From the NCBI RefSeq assembly GCF_002934685.1, contig NZ_NKHL01000109.1:7655-71654 (forward strand): a DNA stretch of 64,000 nt, read 5' to 3'. Below, one piece after another: positions 8,516-17,228 of the stretch. The notes beneath the pieces are model-generated. The model was given only the letters and a program-made list of their open reading frames with translations. It was not told the origin of the DNA and did no database searches. Position 1 is the first letter of the stretch. Every line of letters begins with the position of its first letter. Both the position numbers and the translations under genes were made by a program. This DNA comes from Pseudomonas bohemica. Its GTDB lineage: Bacteria > Pseudomonadota > Gammaproteobacteria > Pseudomonadales > Pseudomonadaceae.

Positions 8516-8898
8516 GGCATCAGTCGCTCGCGGTCGTTGGCCAGTTCTTCCAGGGTGGAATGAAACGGCGAAGATTCATCGAATATCGCGGCCCTCAAGC
8601 GCATCGCGCAGAACAGTGCGGCGAGTGTATAGAAGACGCAAAGGCCGATGATGCCGGCGAGGCGATAGCTGTCCCACACCAGAATCAGCAGCAGCGCCGA
8701 CAGCCCGATCAGCAGCAGCAACGCGAACACCAGCGCCAGCCCTGCAAACAACAGCAGACTGACGGTGCGCGCTTTCTGTTCCTGCAGCTCAATGCCGAAC
8801 AGCTCGATATGACTGTGCAGCAAGCCCAGAAACGCTGCCCCCAAACGGCGAGGCGAGGAAGTGTTGTCGGTCTCGGTAGGACCTGTCCCTGGTGTCAT
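8512..8898 (-). CDS. YqjE-like inner-membrane protein (phage holin family fold)
   Basis: This 128-residue protein starts at ATG 8898 (MTPGTGPTETD). An amphipathic helix at 20-45 is followed by two strongly hydrophobic segments at about 45-70 and 75-98 separated by a tight turn, then a charged tail. That is the layout of the YqjE/holin-like superfamily. The frame extends upstream by 24 codons, but those would overlap the yqjD-like gene and lack a ribosome site. It is the middle gene of a three-gene leftward operon, 5 nt after the yqjD-like gene and coupled to the next by an ATGA overlap. Confidence 0.8.
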   Translation of the reverse strand: MTPGTGPTETDNTSSPRRLGAAFLGLLHSHIELFGIELQEQKARTVSLLLFAGLALVFALLLLIGLSALLLILVWDSYRLAGIIGLCVFYTLAALFCAMRLRAAIFDESSPFHSTLEELANDRERLMP

Positions 8899-8903
8899 AA
8901 CGA

Positions 8904-9218
8904 TCAGCGCCTGGTAGCCAGCAGACCCAGCAGGAAGCCGACACCGGCAGCGATGCCTACTGACTGCCACGGATTGGCCTGTACATATTCTTCGGTCGCA
9001 ACCACTGCTTCCTTACTGCGCTCGCGCAAAGTGGCTTCGGCCACGGCCAGTGTCTCACGTGCACGCACCAGGCTTTCATTGATCTGGTCGCGCAGCTCGT
9101 CAGCCTGTTCCCCGGCCAGAGAGGCCGTGTGTGCCAGCAGCTTTTCCGTGTCGGCAACCAGTGTCTGGAAATCTGACATCAAAATGTCCTGGGCGTTCTC
9201 TGCTGTAGGGCGAGCCAT
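8904..9218 (-). CDS. YqjD/ElaB-family (DUF883) membrane-anchored ribosome-binding-type protein
   Basis: This 104-residue protein has a long charged amphipathic helix (about 10-75, with DELRDQINESLVRARETL), then the family signature VQANPWQSVGIAAGVGF and a C-terminal membrane anchor ending LLATRR. ElaB/YqjD proteins of E. coli tether ribosomes to the inner membrane in stationary phase; that role is inferred here. ATG 9218 is preceded by GGAG at 6 nt. It is the first gene of the operon with the YqjE- and YqjK-like genes. Confidence 0.87.
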   Translation of the reverse strand: MARPTAENAQDILMSDFQTLVADTEKLLAHTASLAGEQADELRDQINESLVRARETLAVAEATLRERSKEAVVATEEYVQANPWQSVGIAAGVGFLLGLLATRR

Positions 9219-9573
9219 AGTCTTCTCCGTGTGGGTGGCGATATTGGCTTTCGAGTATGGCCTATTCCTGAAGGTTCATTCCAATTGCCGCAAGTTGCGA
9301 TCTCACCGGCTGGTACAGCTTTTGCTTCTCGCTGGTGCGCCAGGGAGGCGGGGTGCTCCAATGCGGAGCGCATCTGTCGGCAAAACGCCGAGACATTGAC
9401 CCAAAACCATAAAATCGACAAAAACGCCTTGGCGTGCAATTTTTCTGTCTGCTGGCGTGCGCCAAATCGGTTCGCGCTGACTTCGCGTTGCGCCAGTTTG
9501 GTGCCATATGTGCGGTCGGGACGGAAGGTTGTTCTGCCTTGGTGCTTTTCATCACTTGCAGGCCTGCCCCTCG
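9219..9573. other. Divergent promoter region between yqjD-like and ammonium transporter genes
   Basis: These 355 nt separate two genes pointing away from each other, so both promoters should be here. I see no confident sigma-54 site, riboswitch or palindrome. Open frames that cross it are shadows without ribosome sites. Confidence 0.4.
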
Positions 9574-10782
9574 ATGGAAAATGTGCAAAGTGCGGTGGAC
9601 ACCCTGATCCACAGCTCCAACACCCTGTTTATCCTGATCGGCGCGGTCATGGTCCTGGCCATGCACGCCGGTTTTGCCTTTCTGGAAGTCGGCACGGTCC
9701 GGCAGAAGAATCAGGTCAACGCGTTATCGAAAATTCTCAGTGACTTTGCCGTATCGACCCTGGCGTATTTCTTCGTGGGCTACTGGATTTCCTATGGCGT
9801 CAGCTTCCTGCAGCCTGCCAGCGTGTTGGCGACCGATCACGGTTATGGGCTGGTGAAGTTCTTCTTTCTGCTGACCTTCGCCGCGGCCATTCCCGCGATC
9901 ATCTCCGGCGGCATTGCCGAGCGCGCACGCTTCGCACCACAGTTATGCGCGACGGTCTTGATCGTGGCGTTCGTTTATCCGTTCTTCGAGGGCATGGTGT
10001 GGAACGGCAACTTCGGCCTGCAGGCCTGGTTGCTGAAGACTTTCGGCGCCAGCTTTCATGATTTCGCAGGCTCAGTGGTGGTTCATGCCATGGGTGGCTG
10101 GTTGGCGCTGGCTGCGGTGACGCTGCTCGGCGCCCGCAACGGCCGGTATCGCGACGGCAAGCTGATGGCCTATCCGCCGTCGAGCATTCCGTTTCTGGCA
10201 TTGGGCTCGTGGATTCTCATCGTCGGCTGGTTCGGTTTCAACGTCATGAGCGCGCAGACTCTGGACGGCGTCAGCGGGCTGGTCGCGGTCAACTCATTGA
10301 TGGCGATGGTCGGCGGCACGGTCGCGGCGCTGATTGTCGGGCGCAACGACCCAGGCTTCCTGCACAACGGTCCGCTGGCCGGGCTGGTCGCGGTGTGCGC
10401 TGGCTCCGACCTGATGCATCCGGTGGGCGCACTGATCACCGGGATCATCGCCGGTGCGCTATTCGTCTGGTGCTTCACTGCGGCGCAGGTGCGCTGGAAG
10501 ATCGACGATGTGCTGGGCGTCTGGCCGCTACATGGCCTGTGTGGGGTCTGGGGTGGCGTGGCCTGCGGCATCTTCGGCCAGACCCGTTGGGGCGGCATCG
10601 GCGGCGTCAGTCTCATCAGTCAGTTGATCGGCAGTGCCTTGGGCGTGCTGATCGCGCTGGCCGGGGGCTTGCTGGTGTATGGCGTGATCAAATTGTGCCT
10701 GGGATTGAGGCTCAGCCAGGAGCAGGAGTACTACGGCGCGGACCTGTCGATTCACAAGATTGGCGCCGTCAGTCACGACTGA
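9574..10782 (+). CDS. Ammonium transporter (Amt family)
   Basis: This 402-residue integral membrane channel for ammonium/ammonia has the expected set of about eleven helices. The pore histidines are present: H171 (VVVHAMGGW) and H320 (WPLHGLCGVWG), with conserved D163 in HDFAGS. The C-terminal cytoplasmic tail EYYGADLSIHKIGA is the family's regulatory end. The start is ATG 9574 (MENVQSAVDTL); the open frame extends 22 codons upstream but is not membrane-like. There is no adjacent glnK, unlike the canonical glnK-amtB operon, so control by a PII protein would be in trans. Confidence 0.94.
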   Translation: MENVQSAVDTLIHSSNTLFILIGAVMVLAMHAGFAFLEVGTVRQKNQVNALSKILSDFAVSTLAYFFVGYWISYGVSFLQPASVLATDHGYGLVKFFFLLTFAAAIPAIISGGIAERARFAPQLCATVLIVAFVYPFFEGMVWNGNFGLQAWLLKTFGASFHDFAGSVVVHAMGGWLALAAVTLLGARNGRYRDGKLMAYPPSSIPFLALGSWILIVGWFGFNVMSAQTLDGVSGLVAVNSLMAMVGGTVAALIVGRNDPGFLHNGPLAGLVAVCAGSDLMHPVGALITGIIAGALFVWCFTAAQVRWKIDDVLGVWPLHGLCGVWGGVACGIFGQTRWGGIGGVSLISQLIGSALGVLIALAGGLLVYGVIKLCLGLRLSQEQEYYGADLSIHKIGAVSHD

Positions 10783-11104
10783 TGCATGAGGTAAGCGCTT
10801 GGCTATGCTTACCCCCGAGCGCGTGGGCATGGCCGGATGCAGCGCTAACCATTTCTGATTTTTCGCATTCCTGAAGAGGGGGTCTGGCGCAGGGGCGTGC
10901 CGGTGCCGGGCGTGGTCCTGTTTCACAGGACCACCGTGGAGCGCAGCACCGGCGCTTCCTGTTCAAACGCGTTTCGCTTTCGAGCAGCCGGTGCTCGATC
11001 GAGGCAGCGACTACTCCAGACGACGCGTCCGTCTCGACGGGATTTCGGGCCGAGCCTAAACTGGCCATCCAGCTTCTGAATTTCTGTATGCAGAGGGCCA
11101 GAAC
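10783..11104. other. Intergenic region after the ammonium transporter
   Basis: This is 322 nt without a credible gene. A perfect hairpin, GGTAAGC (10790-10796) with GCTTACC (10807-10813), follows the amt stop closely and could be a weak terminator, although no T run follows. The rest is G/C-rich and unremarkable. Confidence 0.4.
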
Positions 11105-11356
11105 ATGCCACCGGAATGCCAACTGTTCGGAACACCGGGGTGTCATTTGTGCGAGGCCGCCGAGGCCGAGTTGATGCCCCTGGTGGAGCATGGCCTGTTG
11201 GTCGAATTGGTGGATATCGCTGAGAGCGAAGCGTTGGATGACGCTTACGGCTTGCGCATCCCGGTGTTGCGACGCACCGACACCGGTGCCGAACTGGACT
11301 GGCCGTTCGACACCGGGCAGGTGGTGGTGTTCTTGCGCGATCAGGTCAGTGGCTGA
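11105..11356 (+). CDS. Glutaredoxin-like protein (DUF836 family)
   Basis: This 83-residue thioredoxin-fold protein carries an N-terminal CHLC redox motif (GTPGCHLCEAAE) and the cis-Pro region IPVLRR. These short proteins are predicted thiol-disulfide oxidoreductases of the DUF836 glutaredoxin-like family; a physiological substrate is not known. ATG 11105 is preceded by AGAGGG. It stands alone and is convergent with the small membrane protein at 11384-11647. Confidence 0.85.
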   Translation: MPPECQLFGTPGCHLCEAAEAELMPLVEHGLLVELVDIAESEALDDAYGLRIPVLRRTDTGAELDWPFDTGQVVVFLRDQVSG

Positions 11357-11383
11357 GCAGCAAGGCTCCGCTCAGCGACCCGG

Positions 11384-11647
11384 TCAGAGATACTGAGTGT
11401 CGACGACCATCGCTTTGGCGACCGCTTCTTTCTGCGCTTCGCTCATGCCATCCCAGACATGGACTTTGGCGTAGTAGCCAAGACCGGCAACGATATACAG
11501 GCTCAGGGTGAAGACGATGAACACCGACATGAATGTCCAGCGCCCTACATCGTTTTCCTCGTCGGAGAAGGATTGCGAGTAGCCTTCTTCGCTTTCAGAG
11601 GTGCCGGTGGAAAGGCGTTTGATCCATTGGAACAGTTGAACCAGCAT
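11384..11647 (-). CDS. Small single-span membrane protein, function unknown
   Basis: This 87-residue protein has an amphipathic N-terminus (MLVQLFQWIKRLSTG), an acidic Ser/Glu linker, one membrane helix at about 38-60 (MSVFIVFTLSLYIVAGLGYY) and a C-terminal helix ending VVDTQYL. GAGG lies 8 nt before ATG 11647 but only 2 nt before the upstream ATG 11653, which decides the start. The frame is open further upstream, but that part is not protein-like. No family recognised. Confidence 0.65.
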   Translation of the reverse strand: MLVQLFQWIKRLSTGTSESEEGYSQSFSDEENDVGRWTFMSVFIVFTLSLYIVAGLGYYAKVHVWDGMSEAQKEAVAKAMVVDTQYL

Positions 11648-11782
11648 GTGCATAACCTCAAAGTTGAAATACAAAATCTGTCGTGGGCAGTGCAGGACAC
11701 CGGGGTGTCTCGAGTCTTCAGTGCCGACGTTGCAAGTCCGGCGTTCGCGCTTGGAGGCGCTGAACAAACGCTGAAAACGAAA

Positions 11783-11811
11783 AAAGCCCGTCGAGGACGG
11801 GCTTTCTTTTT
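11783..11811. terminator. Rho-independent terminator hairpin
   Basis: AAAGCCCGTC (11783-11792) and GACGGGCTTT (11796-11805) form a perfect 10-bp stem with a GAG loop, followed by CTTTTT. A-rich flanks make it work in both directions. It lies upstream of the leftward gene at 11384-11647, so its job may be to block read-through between 11.4 and 12.1 kb. Confidence 0.8.
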
Positions 11812-12089
11812 ATGAGTTCAGGTCTGACAGGCGTTTTCGAGTTCGATCATGACGGTGATCATGTGGATTCGGTTTCGCGCCTGCTTGCCGATTTGGAAAC
11901 ATTTTAGAACAAATCATTTTCCGCTTCTACCGCTGTCATGTAGATGTCTGACAACTGGTATGTCTTGAGGCTGCGACAAATCGTCGCGCGCGGTTGCAAC
12001 GCTCGCGCAGGGCGAGTCGCATAATTTGCCAGGGCCAGGTGATAATGCCGGGCATGTCGTGTCCGCCACCCCCGATCCTGAGTTGCCCC

Positions 12090-12980
12090 ATGTCCGAATC
12101 CTTTTTCATCCCCGCCGCGCATCAGGCCAGCACCCTTTATCTGCCGCCGGGTCCGTGGCTCACGGTGCTCGATTGCCTGTGTGAGCGATTCAGTGCGATC
12201 AGCCGGGAGCAGTGGCTTGACCGGATCGCCCGCGGTCGGGTGCTCGATGCCCAGGGCCAGCCTATCGCTCTGGATCTTGCGTATCGCGAGGGATTGCGCA
12301 TTCATTATTTTCGCGAAGTGCCTAATGAGACGCCAATCCCGGTGCAGGAGCAGGTCCTGTACGCGGACGAACATCTGGTGGTCGCCGACAAACCGCACTT
12401 TCTGCCGGTGACACCTGCCGGGGAATATGTCGAGCAGACCCTGTTGCGGCGGCTGATTCGCACTTTGGACAACCCCGATCTGGTGCCGCTGCATCGCATA
12501 GATCGTCATACCGCAGGCCTGGTGTTGTTCTCCGCCAACAAGCAGAGCCGTTCGGCGTATCAAGCGCTGTTCCCGACCCGACGCATCGACAAGCGTTACC
12601 AAGCCATTGCCCGCGCGCTGCCTGAGCTTGAGTTTCCCAGGGTGCATAAAAGCCGGTTGGTGGATGGCGAGCCGTTCTTTCGCATGCAGGAGGGGCAAGG
12701 GCAGAGCAACACCGAGACGCGAATCGAGGTGTGCGAGCGCAATGGGGATCTGTCGCGCTACGGCTTGTATCCGGTGACCGGCAAGAAGCATCAGTTGCGG
12801 GTGCACATGGCTGCGTTGGGCGCGGGTATCTGCAACGACCCGTTTTACCCGGAGGTCATCAAGGACGCCGTGGATGATTACGACAAGCCCCTGAAACTGC
12901 TTGCACAGGGATTGCGTTTCGTCGATCCGGTCACCGGTGAAGAGCGGTTTTTCGAAAGCCGGATCAAGCTGGATTGGTAA
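12090..12980 (+). CDS. RluA-family pseudouridine synthase
   Basis: This 296-residue protein has an S4-like N-terminal RNA-binding region (about 22-70) and a RluA catalytic domain with the signature LHRIDRHTAGLVLFS; D138 is the expected catalytic aspartate. The KKHQLRVHMAALG motif near the C-terminus is also conserved in the family. It should isomerise uridine in rRNA or tRNA; the exact target cannot be told from sequence. Start ATG 12090 (MSESFFIPAAH) is chosen over in-frame codons upstream because those encode a Cys/Pro-rich extension; the ribosome site is weak either way. Confidence 0.88.
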   Translation: MSESFFIPAAHQASTLYLPPGPWLTVLDCLCERFSAISREQWLDRIARGRVLDAQGQPIALDLAYREGLRIHYFREVPNETPIPVQEQVLYADEHLVVADKPHFLPVTPAGEYVEQTLLRRLIRTLDNPDLVPLHRIDRHTAGLVLFSANKQSRSAYQALFPTRRIDKRYQAIARALPELEFPRVHKSRLVDGEPFFRMQEGQGQSNTETRIEVCERNGDLSRYGLYPVTGKKHQLRVHMAALGAGICNDPFYPEVIKDAVDDYDKPLKLLAQGLRFVDPVTGEERFFESRIKLDW

Positions 12981-13051
12981 CTCCGGGTTCGCCACCGCAG
13001 TGTCAGCGATGTACGTTAATCTACGCCTTCAACCCAATCCCAAGAGCCCTC

Positions 13052-13852
13052 ATGAACGAAGATCGACTCCCGTCACCTGATGCCCCGCCGATCCAGCCGG
13101 CCCAGCGTCGCGAGATGATCATTCGCCGGTTGCGGCGCGAGCAGACCCTGAGCGTGTTGCAGCTCACCGAAATCTTCAATTGCTCGCACATGACCGTACG
13201 CCGCGACATCGCGCTGCTGGAGCAGGAAGGTCTGGTGTTCTCGGTGCCTGGTGGCGTGCGCCTGGCCAGTCAGATGGTCAACGAGCCGTCCCATCACAGT
13301 CGGGTGATCCTCGAGCCGGAACAGAAGCGGCGCATGGCGGTGATCGCCGCGCAGTACCTCAAGCCGGGAATGGTGGTGTACCTCGATGCGGGCACGACGA
13401 CCCTGTGCCTGGTGCCGCACATCATCGAGCTTGGCGCAATCACCGTGGTCACCAATGACTTCAGCATCCTCATGGCGCTGTCTGAGGCGCGGCACGTGAA
13501 GGTGATTCATACCGGCGGGGAGCTCGATCACGACAACATCACCGGTATCGGCACGTTGGCGGCGGACACGTTGCGCAATCTCGCTACCGATATCGCGTTT
13601 ATCTCCAGCAGCTCCTGGGATCTGCAGCGCGGCATCACCACGCCGTCGGAGGCCAAGGTCGAGGTGAAGAAGGCCGCTATCGCCGGTGCCTCGCAAGTGG
13701 TGTTGATGGCGACCAGTTCCAAGTACGGCACCTTCGGCATGTACCGCGTGGCCGGTCTTGAACGTTTCGATCCGATCATCTCCGACGACGCCCTCACCCC
13801 GGATTCCGCTGCGGGTATTCGCCGATCCGGCATTGAACTGATTCTTGCCTGA
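13052..13852 (+). CDS. DeoR/GlpR-family transcriptional regulator
   Basis: This 266-residue protein has a DeoR-type helix-turn-helix at about 20-75 (LSVLQLTEIFNCSHMTVRRD) and the sugar-phosphate-isomerase-like effector domain, with the GTTT phosphate loop (YLDAGTTTLCLVP). Such regulators sense phosphorylated metabolites. It ends 30 nt from a convergent histidine phosphatase gene and lies 0.7 kb from two operator-like inverted repeats at 14545-14591. I infer, but cannot prove, that it controls the phosphatase and the MHS transporter-dehydrogenase pair. Confidence 0.9.
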   Translation: MNEDRLPSPDAPPIQPAQRREMIIRRLRREQTLSVLQLTEIFNCSHMTVRRDIALLEQEGLVFSVPGGVRLASQMVNEPSHHSRVILEPEQKRRMAVIAAQYLKPGMVVYLDAGTTTLCLVPHIIELGAITVVTNDFSILMALSEARHVKVIHTGGELDHDNITGIGTLAADTLRNLATDIAFISSSSWDLQRGITTPSEAKVEVKKAAIAGASQVVLMATSSKYGTFGMYRVAGLERFDPIISDDALTPDSAAGIRRSGIELILA

Positions 13853-13881
13853 CGGTCCCTACACGCCGGCCATTGAGAAGG

Positions 13882-14511
13882 TCAGCGGCTGCCATCCATC
13901 GCCGTGCTGACCTGCATCCAGGCAAAGCGTCCGCCGCGAATCATCAGCACCTGGTCCTGAGGAATTTCCAGTAGCGGCACCTCAACGTCCGGCACCTGAG
14001 TCAACAACGCCAGGCAGCTGCGCAGCACGCCGGCGTGAGCCACCAGCACCGTGTCCCGTCGCAATGAATCGAGCAGGCTGCCCACTCGCTCGAAGACATG
14101 AGGGTAGTTCTCGCCGCCCAACGGAATGAAATTCAGCGGATCGGCCTGACGCGCTGCGAAACGCTCGGGCTGACGCTCGGCAATCTGCTGCCAGTCCAGG
14201 CCTTCCCATTCTCCGAAATGAATTTCCACCAGACGCTCGTCGGTTCGGTAATTCCCGGCGTCGAGCGCAAGTTGCTGACGAACGATTTCCATGGTCTGCC
14301 GCGTACGCCCCAGAGGACTGGCGATGAAGTCAGTCTGTGAGGCATCCGGCAGCAGCCATTTCAGGCAGGTCCCCGACACCACAGCCTGGCCCTGACCGAC
14401 GCTGTTCAGCGGAATATCGCGGCGCCCCTGCAGCAGGCGTCTGGCATTCCAGTCGGTCTCGCCGTGGCGAATGAGATAGAGGGTGGGAGAGGTCTGGTCG
14501 CGGTTATCCAT
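13882..14511 (-). CDS. Histidine phosphatase family protein (phosphoglycerate-mutase-like)
   Basis: This 209-residue cytoplasmic enzyme has the RHG motif (LYLIRHGETDWNARR) containing the phospho-accepting His near residue 16. A second catalytic His sits in VLVAHAGVLRS, and SPLGRTRQTMEI supplies the conserved Arg. The fold covers mutases and broad phosphatases, so the substrate is open. Beside a DeoR regulator, removal of a sugar-phosphate inducer is a natural guess. ATG 14511 is taken as start; a TTG one codon upstream is possible. It is divergent from the MHS transporter. Confidence 0.87.
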   Translation of the reverse strand: MDNRDQTSPTLYLIRHGETDWNARRLLQGRRDIPLNSVGQGQAVVSGTCLKWLLPDASQTDFIASPLGRTRQTMEIVRQQLALDAGNYRTDERLVEIHFGEWEGLDWQQIAERQPERFAARQADPLNFIPLGGENYPHVFERVGSLLDSLRRDTVLVAHAGVLRSCLALLTQVPDVEVPLLEIPQDQVLMIRGGRFAWMQVSTAMDGSR

Positions 14512-14544
14512 CAAAAATCCCGAGTGTGAAAAGTAATAGCAATC

Positions 14545-14591
14545 TTGTTAAATATTAACGCATAATGCTTGACATTGTTAAAAAATAACAA
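14545..14591. promoter_or_regulatory. Tandem operator-like inverted repeats in the divergent promoter
   Basis: TTGTTA-AAAAA-TAACAA (14575-14591) is a perfect inverted repeat. A second copy, TTGTTA-AATAT-TAACGC (14545-14561), begins exactly 30 bp earlier, about three helical turns. Both lie in the 212-nt gap between the phosphatase and the MHS transporter. DeoR-family proteins typically bind TGTTA/TAACA-type repeats, and a DeoR gene is adjacent, so these are likely its operators. Confidence 0.6.
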
Positions 14592-14723
14592 CTAATGTTG
14601 TCCTGTCACGCCACACGCTTGATGACACAACCGCGTTGCTCATGACAGAGCGCAAAGGCCGACGGCCTGCCGAGGACGTTCGCGCGCTTTGCCTGTCCCA
14701 ATAAAAATAACGGAGGCAGCTTC

Positions 14724-16076
14724 ATGTCTACACTCGACGGCACCCTGGTTGGCGGTTCTGCCAGCCCCAATGTTGATTCGGTAGCGCAAACCGCCGCGCA
14801 ACCCACAGCGCATCAGCTCAGGCAGCGCCGCCGGGCCTCGGTGGGCAGCCTGATCGGTACTACCATCGAGTGGTACGAGTATTACATCTACGGGGCCACC
14901 GCCGCGTTGGTGTTCCCATTGTTATTTTTTCCCACCCATGATCGGCTCGTTTCGCTGATGCTGTCGTTCGCCTCCTTTGCCATCGCTTTCGCGATTCGTC
15001 CGATCGGCGCTGCAGTGTTCGGCCACTTCGGCGACCGGGTAGGGCGCAAGACCACGCTGATCGTGACCCTGGTCATGACCGGCCTGGCGACCTTTCTCAT
15101 CGGCTTGCTGCCCAGCTACGAAAGCATCGGACTGTGGGCCCCGGCGATTCTGATCCTGCTGCGTCTGATCCAGGGATTCGGTGTCGGCGGCGAGTGGGGC
15201 GGCGCGGCCTTGATGTCGCTGGAATGGGGCGATCAGAAGAAACGCGGCGCGGCCGGTGCCTGGCCGCAGCTGGGTACGTCCATCGGCCTGATCCTGTCGA
15301 CATCGGCGGTAATGGGCTCGAGCTATTTCACTGGCGAGCATTTCCTTGAGTGGGGCTGGCGCATTCCGTTCCTGCTGTCGGGGGTTCTGGTGGTGGTGGG
15401 CTTGTTCGTGCGTCTGTCCATCGAGGAAACCCCGTCGTTCGCGGCGAAGAAACAGAGCCAGCAGATCGAAAAAAGTCCGCTCAAATTCGTGGTCAAGCAC
15501 CACTGGCGCGAGATCGTCAAAGTGGCGTTCCTGCGCATGTCCGAGCAGATGCCGTTCTACATCTTCACTGCGTTCATTCTCGATTACGCGACCCAGACCG
15601 CACACGTCTCGCGCACCTTCGTGCTGCTCGGGACCCTGGCGGCCGCGGTACTCGACCTGATCCTGCTGCCGATCTTTTCCAACCTGGCTGATCGTGTGGG
15701 GCGGCGCACCATGTATTACACCGGTTGCGCGGTGCTGATTCTCATGGCGTTCCCGTATTTCTGGGTGCTGAACTCCGGTAACGAGACCTGGATCTTCATC
15801 GCCATCACGCTTTCGCTGGTGCCTCACGCCATCCAGTACGGCGCACAGGCGTCGCTGATTTCGGAACAGTTTCCGGTGCACGTTCGCTACACCGGCGCGG
15901 GGGTTGGTTATCAGATGTCCTCGCTGGTGGCAGGCGGTCCGGCGCCGCTGATCGCTTCGTTCCTGTTGGTCAGTTTTGGTTCCGGGTATGCGGTAGCCGC
16001 GTACCTGGCGTTGGGTGGCGTGGTTGCCGCGCTGGCCCTTTCGAGTCTCAAGGACCGCAGCGATCAGCACCTTTGA
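14724..16076 (+). CDS. MHS-family MFS transporter (ShiA/ProP-like)
   Basis: This 450-residue transporter has about twelve membrane helices. The metabolite:H+ symporter signatures are visible: TTIEWYEYYIYG in helix 1, GHFGDRVGRKTTL in the first cytoplasmic loop and RLIQGFGVGGEWGGA in helix 4. MHS members carry shikimate, dicarboxylates, betaine or alpha-ketoglutarate into the cell by proton symport. ATG 14724 is preceded by GGAGG at 7 nt. The dehydrogenase gene follows after 49 nt and is probably co-transcribed, which suggests import and oxidation of a hydroxy acid. Confidence 0.92.
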   Translation: MSTLDGTLVGGSASPNVDSVAQTAAQPTAHQLRQRRRASVGSLIGTTIEWYEYYIYGATAALVFPLLFFPTHDRLVSLMLSFASFAIAFAIRPIGAAVFGHFGDRVGRKTTLIVTLVMTGLATFLIGLLPSYESIGLWAPAILILLRLIQGFGVGGEWGGAALMSLEWGDQKKRGAAGAWPQLGTSIGLILSTSAVMGSSYFTGEHFLEWGWRIPFLLSGVLVVVGLFVRLSIEETPSFAAKKQSQQIEKSPLKFVVKHHWREIVKVAFLRMSEQMPFYIFTAFILDYATQTAHVSRTFVLLGTLAAAVLDLILLPIFSNLADRVGRRTMYYTGCAVLILMAFPYFWVLNSGNETWIFIAITLSLVPHAIQYGAQASLISEQFPVHVRYTGAGVGYQMSSLVAGGPAPLIASFLLVSFGSGYAVAAYLALGGVVAALALSSLKDRSDQHL

Positions 16077-16125
16077 TCGGCGAGTCTTTCATTTATAGCT
16101 TGGGTATTGAGTTGGGAGTTAGGTC

Positions 16126-17085
16126 ATGACCATCAAGAAAATTGCGGTTGTCGGTTCCGGTTACATGGGCGGAGGTATCGCTCAGGTTCTGGCTTTGGGC
16201 GGTGCGCAGGTGGTGTTGGGCGATGTGTCCGGCAGTGTCGCCAGGGACAATCTGGAGCGTTTGCTCAAGCAGGGCAAAGCGTTCGCCGAAGCCGGGTTGT
16301 TTCCGGAAGATGCCCATGAGCGTCTGACCGCCAACCTGAGCGCCGCCGGTTCCATCGAGGAGGCGGTCGAGGGCGTGGATTACGTTACCGAAGCGGTGTT
16401 CGAATCCCTGGAGGTCAAGCGCGACGTGCTGGGGCGTGTGTCGGCGGCCTGCGCGGCTGAGACCATCATTGGCACCAATACCTCGGCGATTCCGATTGGT
16501 GAACTGGCCAAGTTCGTCAGTCATCCGGAGCGGTTTATGGGTGTGCACTGGATGAATCCGGCGCCGTTCATTCCCAGCGTGGAACTGATTGCCAGCGAGC
16601 ACACCTTGCCTGCCCATGTCGATACGCTGGAAGCGCTGATCCGTAAGGTGGGAAAAGTGCCGGCGCGGGTGGCCGATACCCCCGGTTTCGTCGCCAACCG
16701 TCTGCAGTTCGCCCTTTATAAAGAGGCGGTGATGGTGGTGGAGGAAGGGTTGGCGACGCCGGAACAGGTCGATCTGGTGGTGAGCAATGCCTTTGGTTTT
16801 CGCCTGGCATTGTTCGGCCCGTTTGCCATTGGCGACATGGCCGGGCTGGACGTGTATGCCTCGTCCTACAAGACCCTGGCGGGTACGTATGGCGAGCGAC
16901 TGGCGGCGCCGAAAGCCTTGCAGGATCTGGTGGACGGCGGCAATTACGGACTGAAAGCCGGGCATGGCTTTCTGGACATCGACCCCGCGAAACGCGCTGA
17001 ATTGCTGGCCTATCGCGACAAAGCCTATGCCGCGTTGAGCAAGCTACGCGCTGAACTGGGTCCGGCCCCGGGTTTAGTGAGCTGA
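16126..17085 (+). CDS. 3-hydroxyacyl-CoA dehydrogenase family NAD-dependent enzyme
   Basis: This 319-residue enzyme has an N-terminal Rossmann domain (VVGSGYMGGGIAQVLALGG) and a C-terminal helical domain beginning near 185 (DTPGFVANRLQFALYKEA). The family catalytic elements NTSAIPI and GVHWMNPA are present. It is a single-domain-set enzyme without an enoyl-CoA hydratase partner, like 3-hydroxybutyryl-CoA, L-carnitine or L-gulonate dehydrogenases. Its place after an MHS uptake system and near a DeoR regulator and a sugar-phosphatase-like gene favours a small hydroxy acid rather than a fatty acyl-CoA; that is inference. Confidence 0.87.
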   Translation: MTIKKIAVVGSGYMGGGIAQVLALGGAQVVLGDVSGSVARDNLERLLKQGKAFAEAGLFPEDAHERLTANLSAAGSIEEAVEGVDYVTEAVFESLEVKRDVLGRVSAACAAETIIGTNTSAIPIGELAKFVSHPERFMGVHWMNPAPFIPSVELIASEHTLPAHVDTLEALIRKVGKVPARVADTPGFVANRLQFALYKEAVMVVEEGLATPEQVDLVVSNAFGFRLALFGPFAIGDMAGLDVYASSYKTLAGTYGERLAAPKALQDLVDGGNYGLKAGHGFLDIDPAKRAELLAYRDKAYAALSKLRAELGPAPGLVS

Positions 17086-17228
17086 GTTCGACAGTATTGG
17101 ATTCGATCATCGGCCAACAACGGTTGCGCTCGTAAGCGCGTGCCGGCGTGGTAGGAATACACTCGCCACGCATGGTCGGCAATCGCTGGGCGCGCACCGG
17201 CAGGCTTTTTCCGATAGTCATGCATTGA

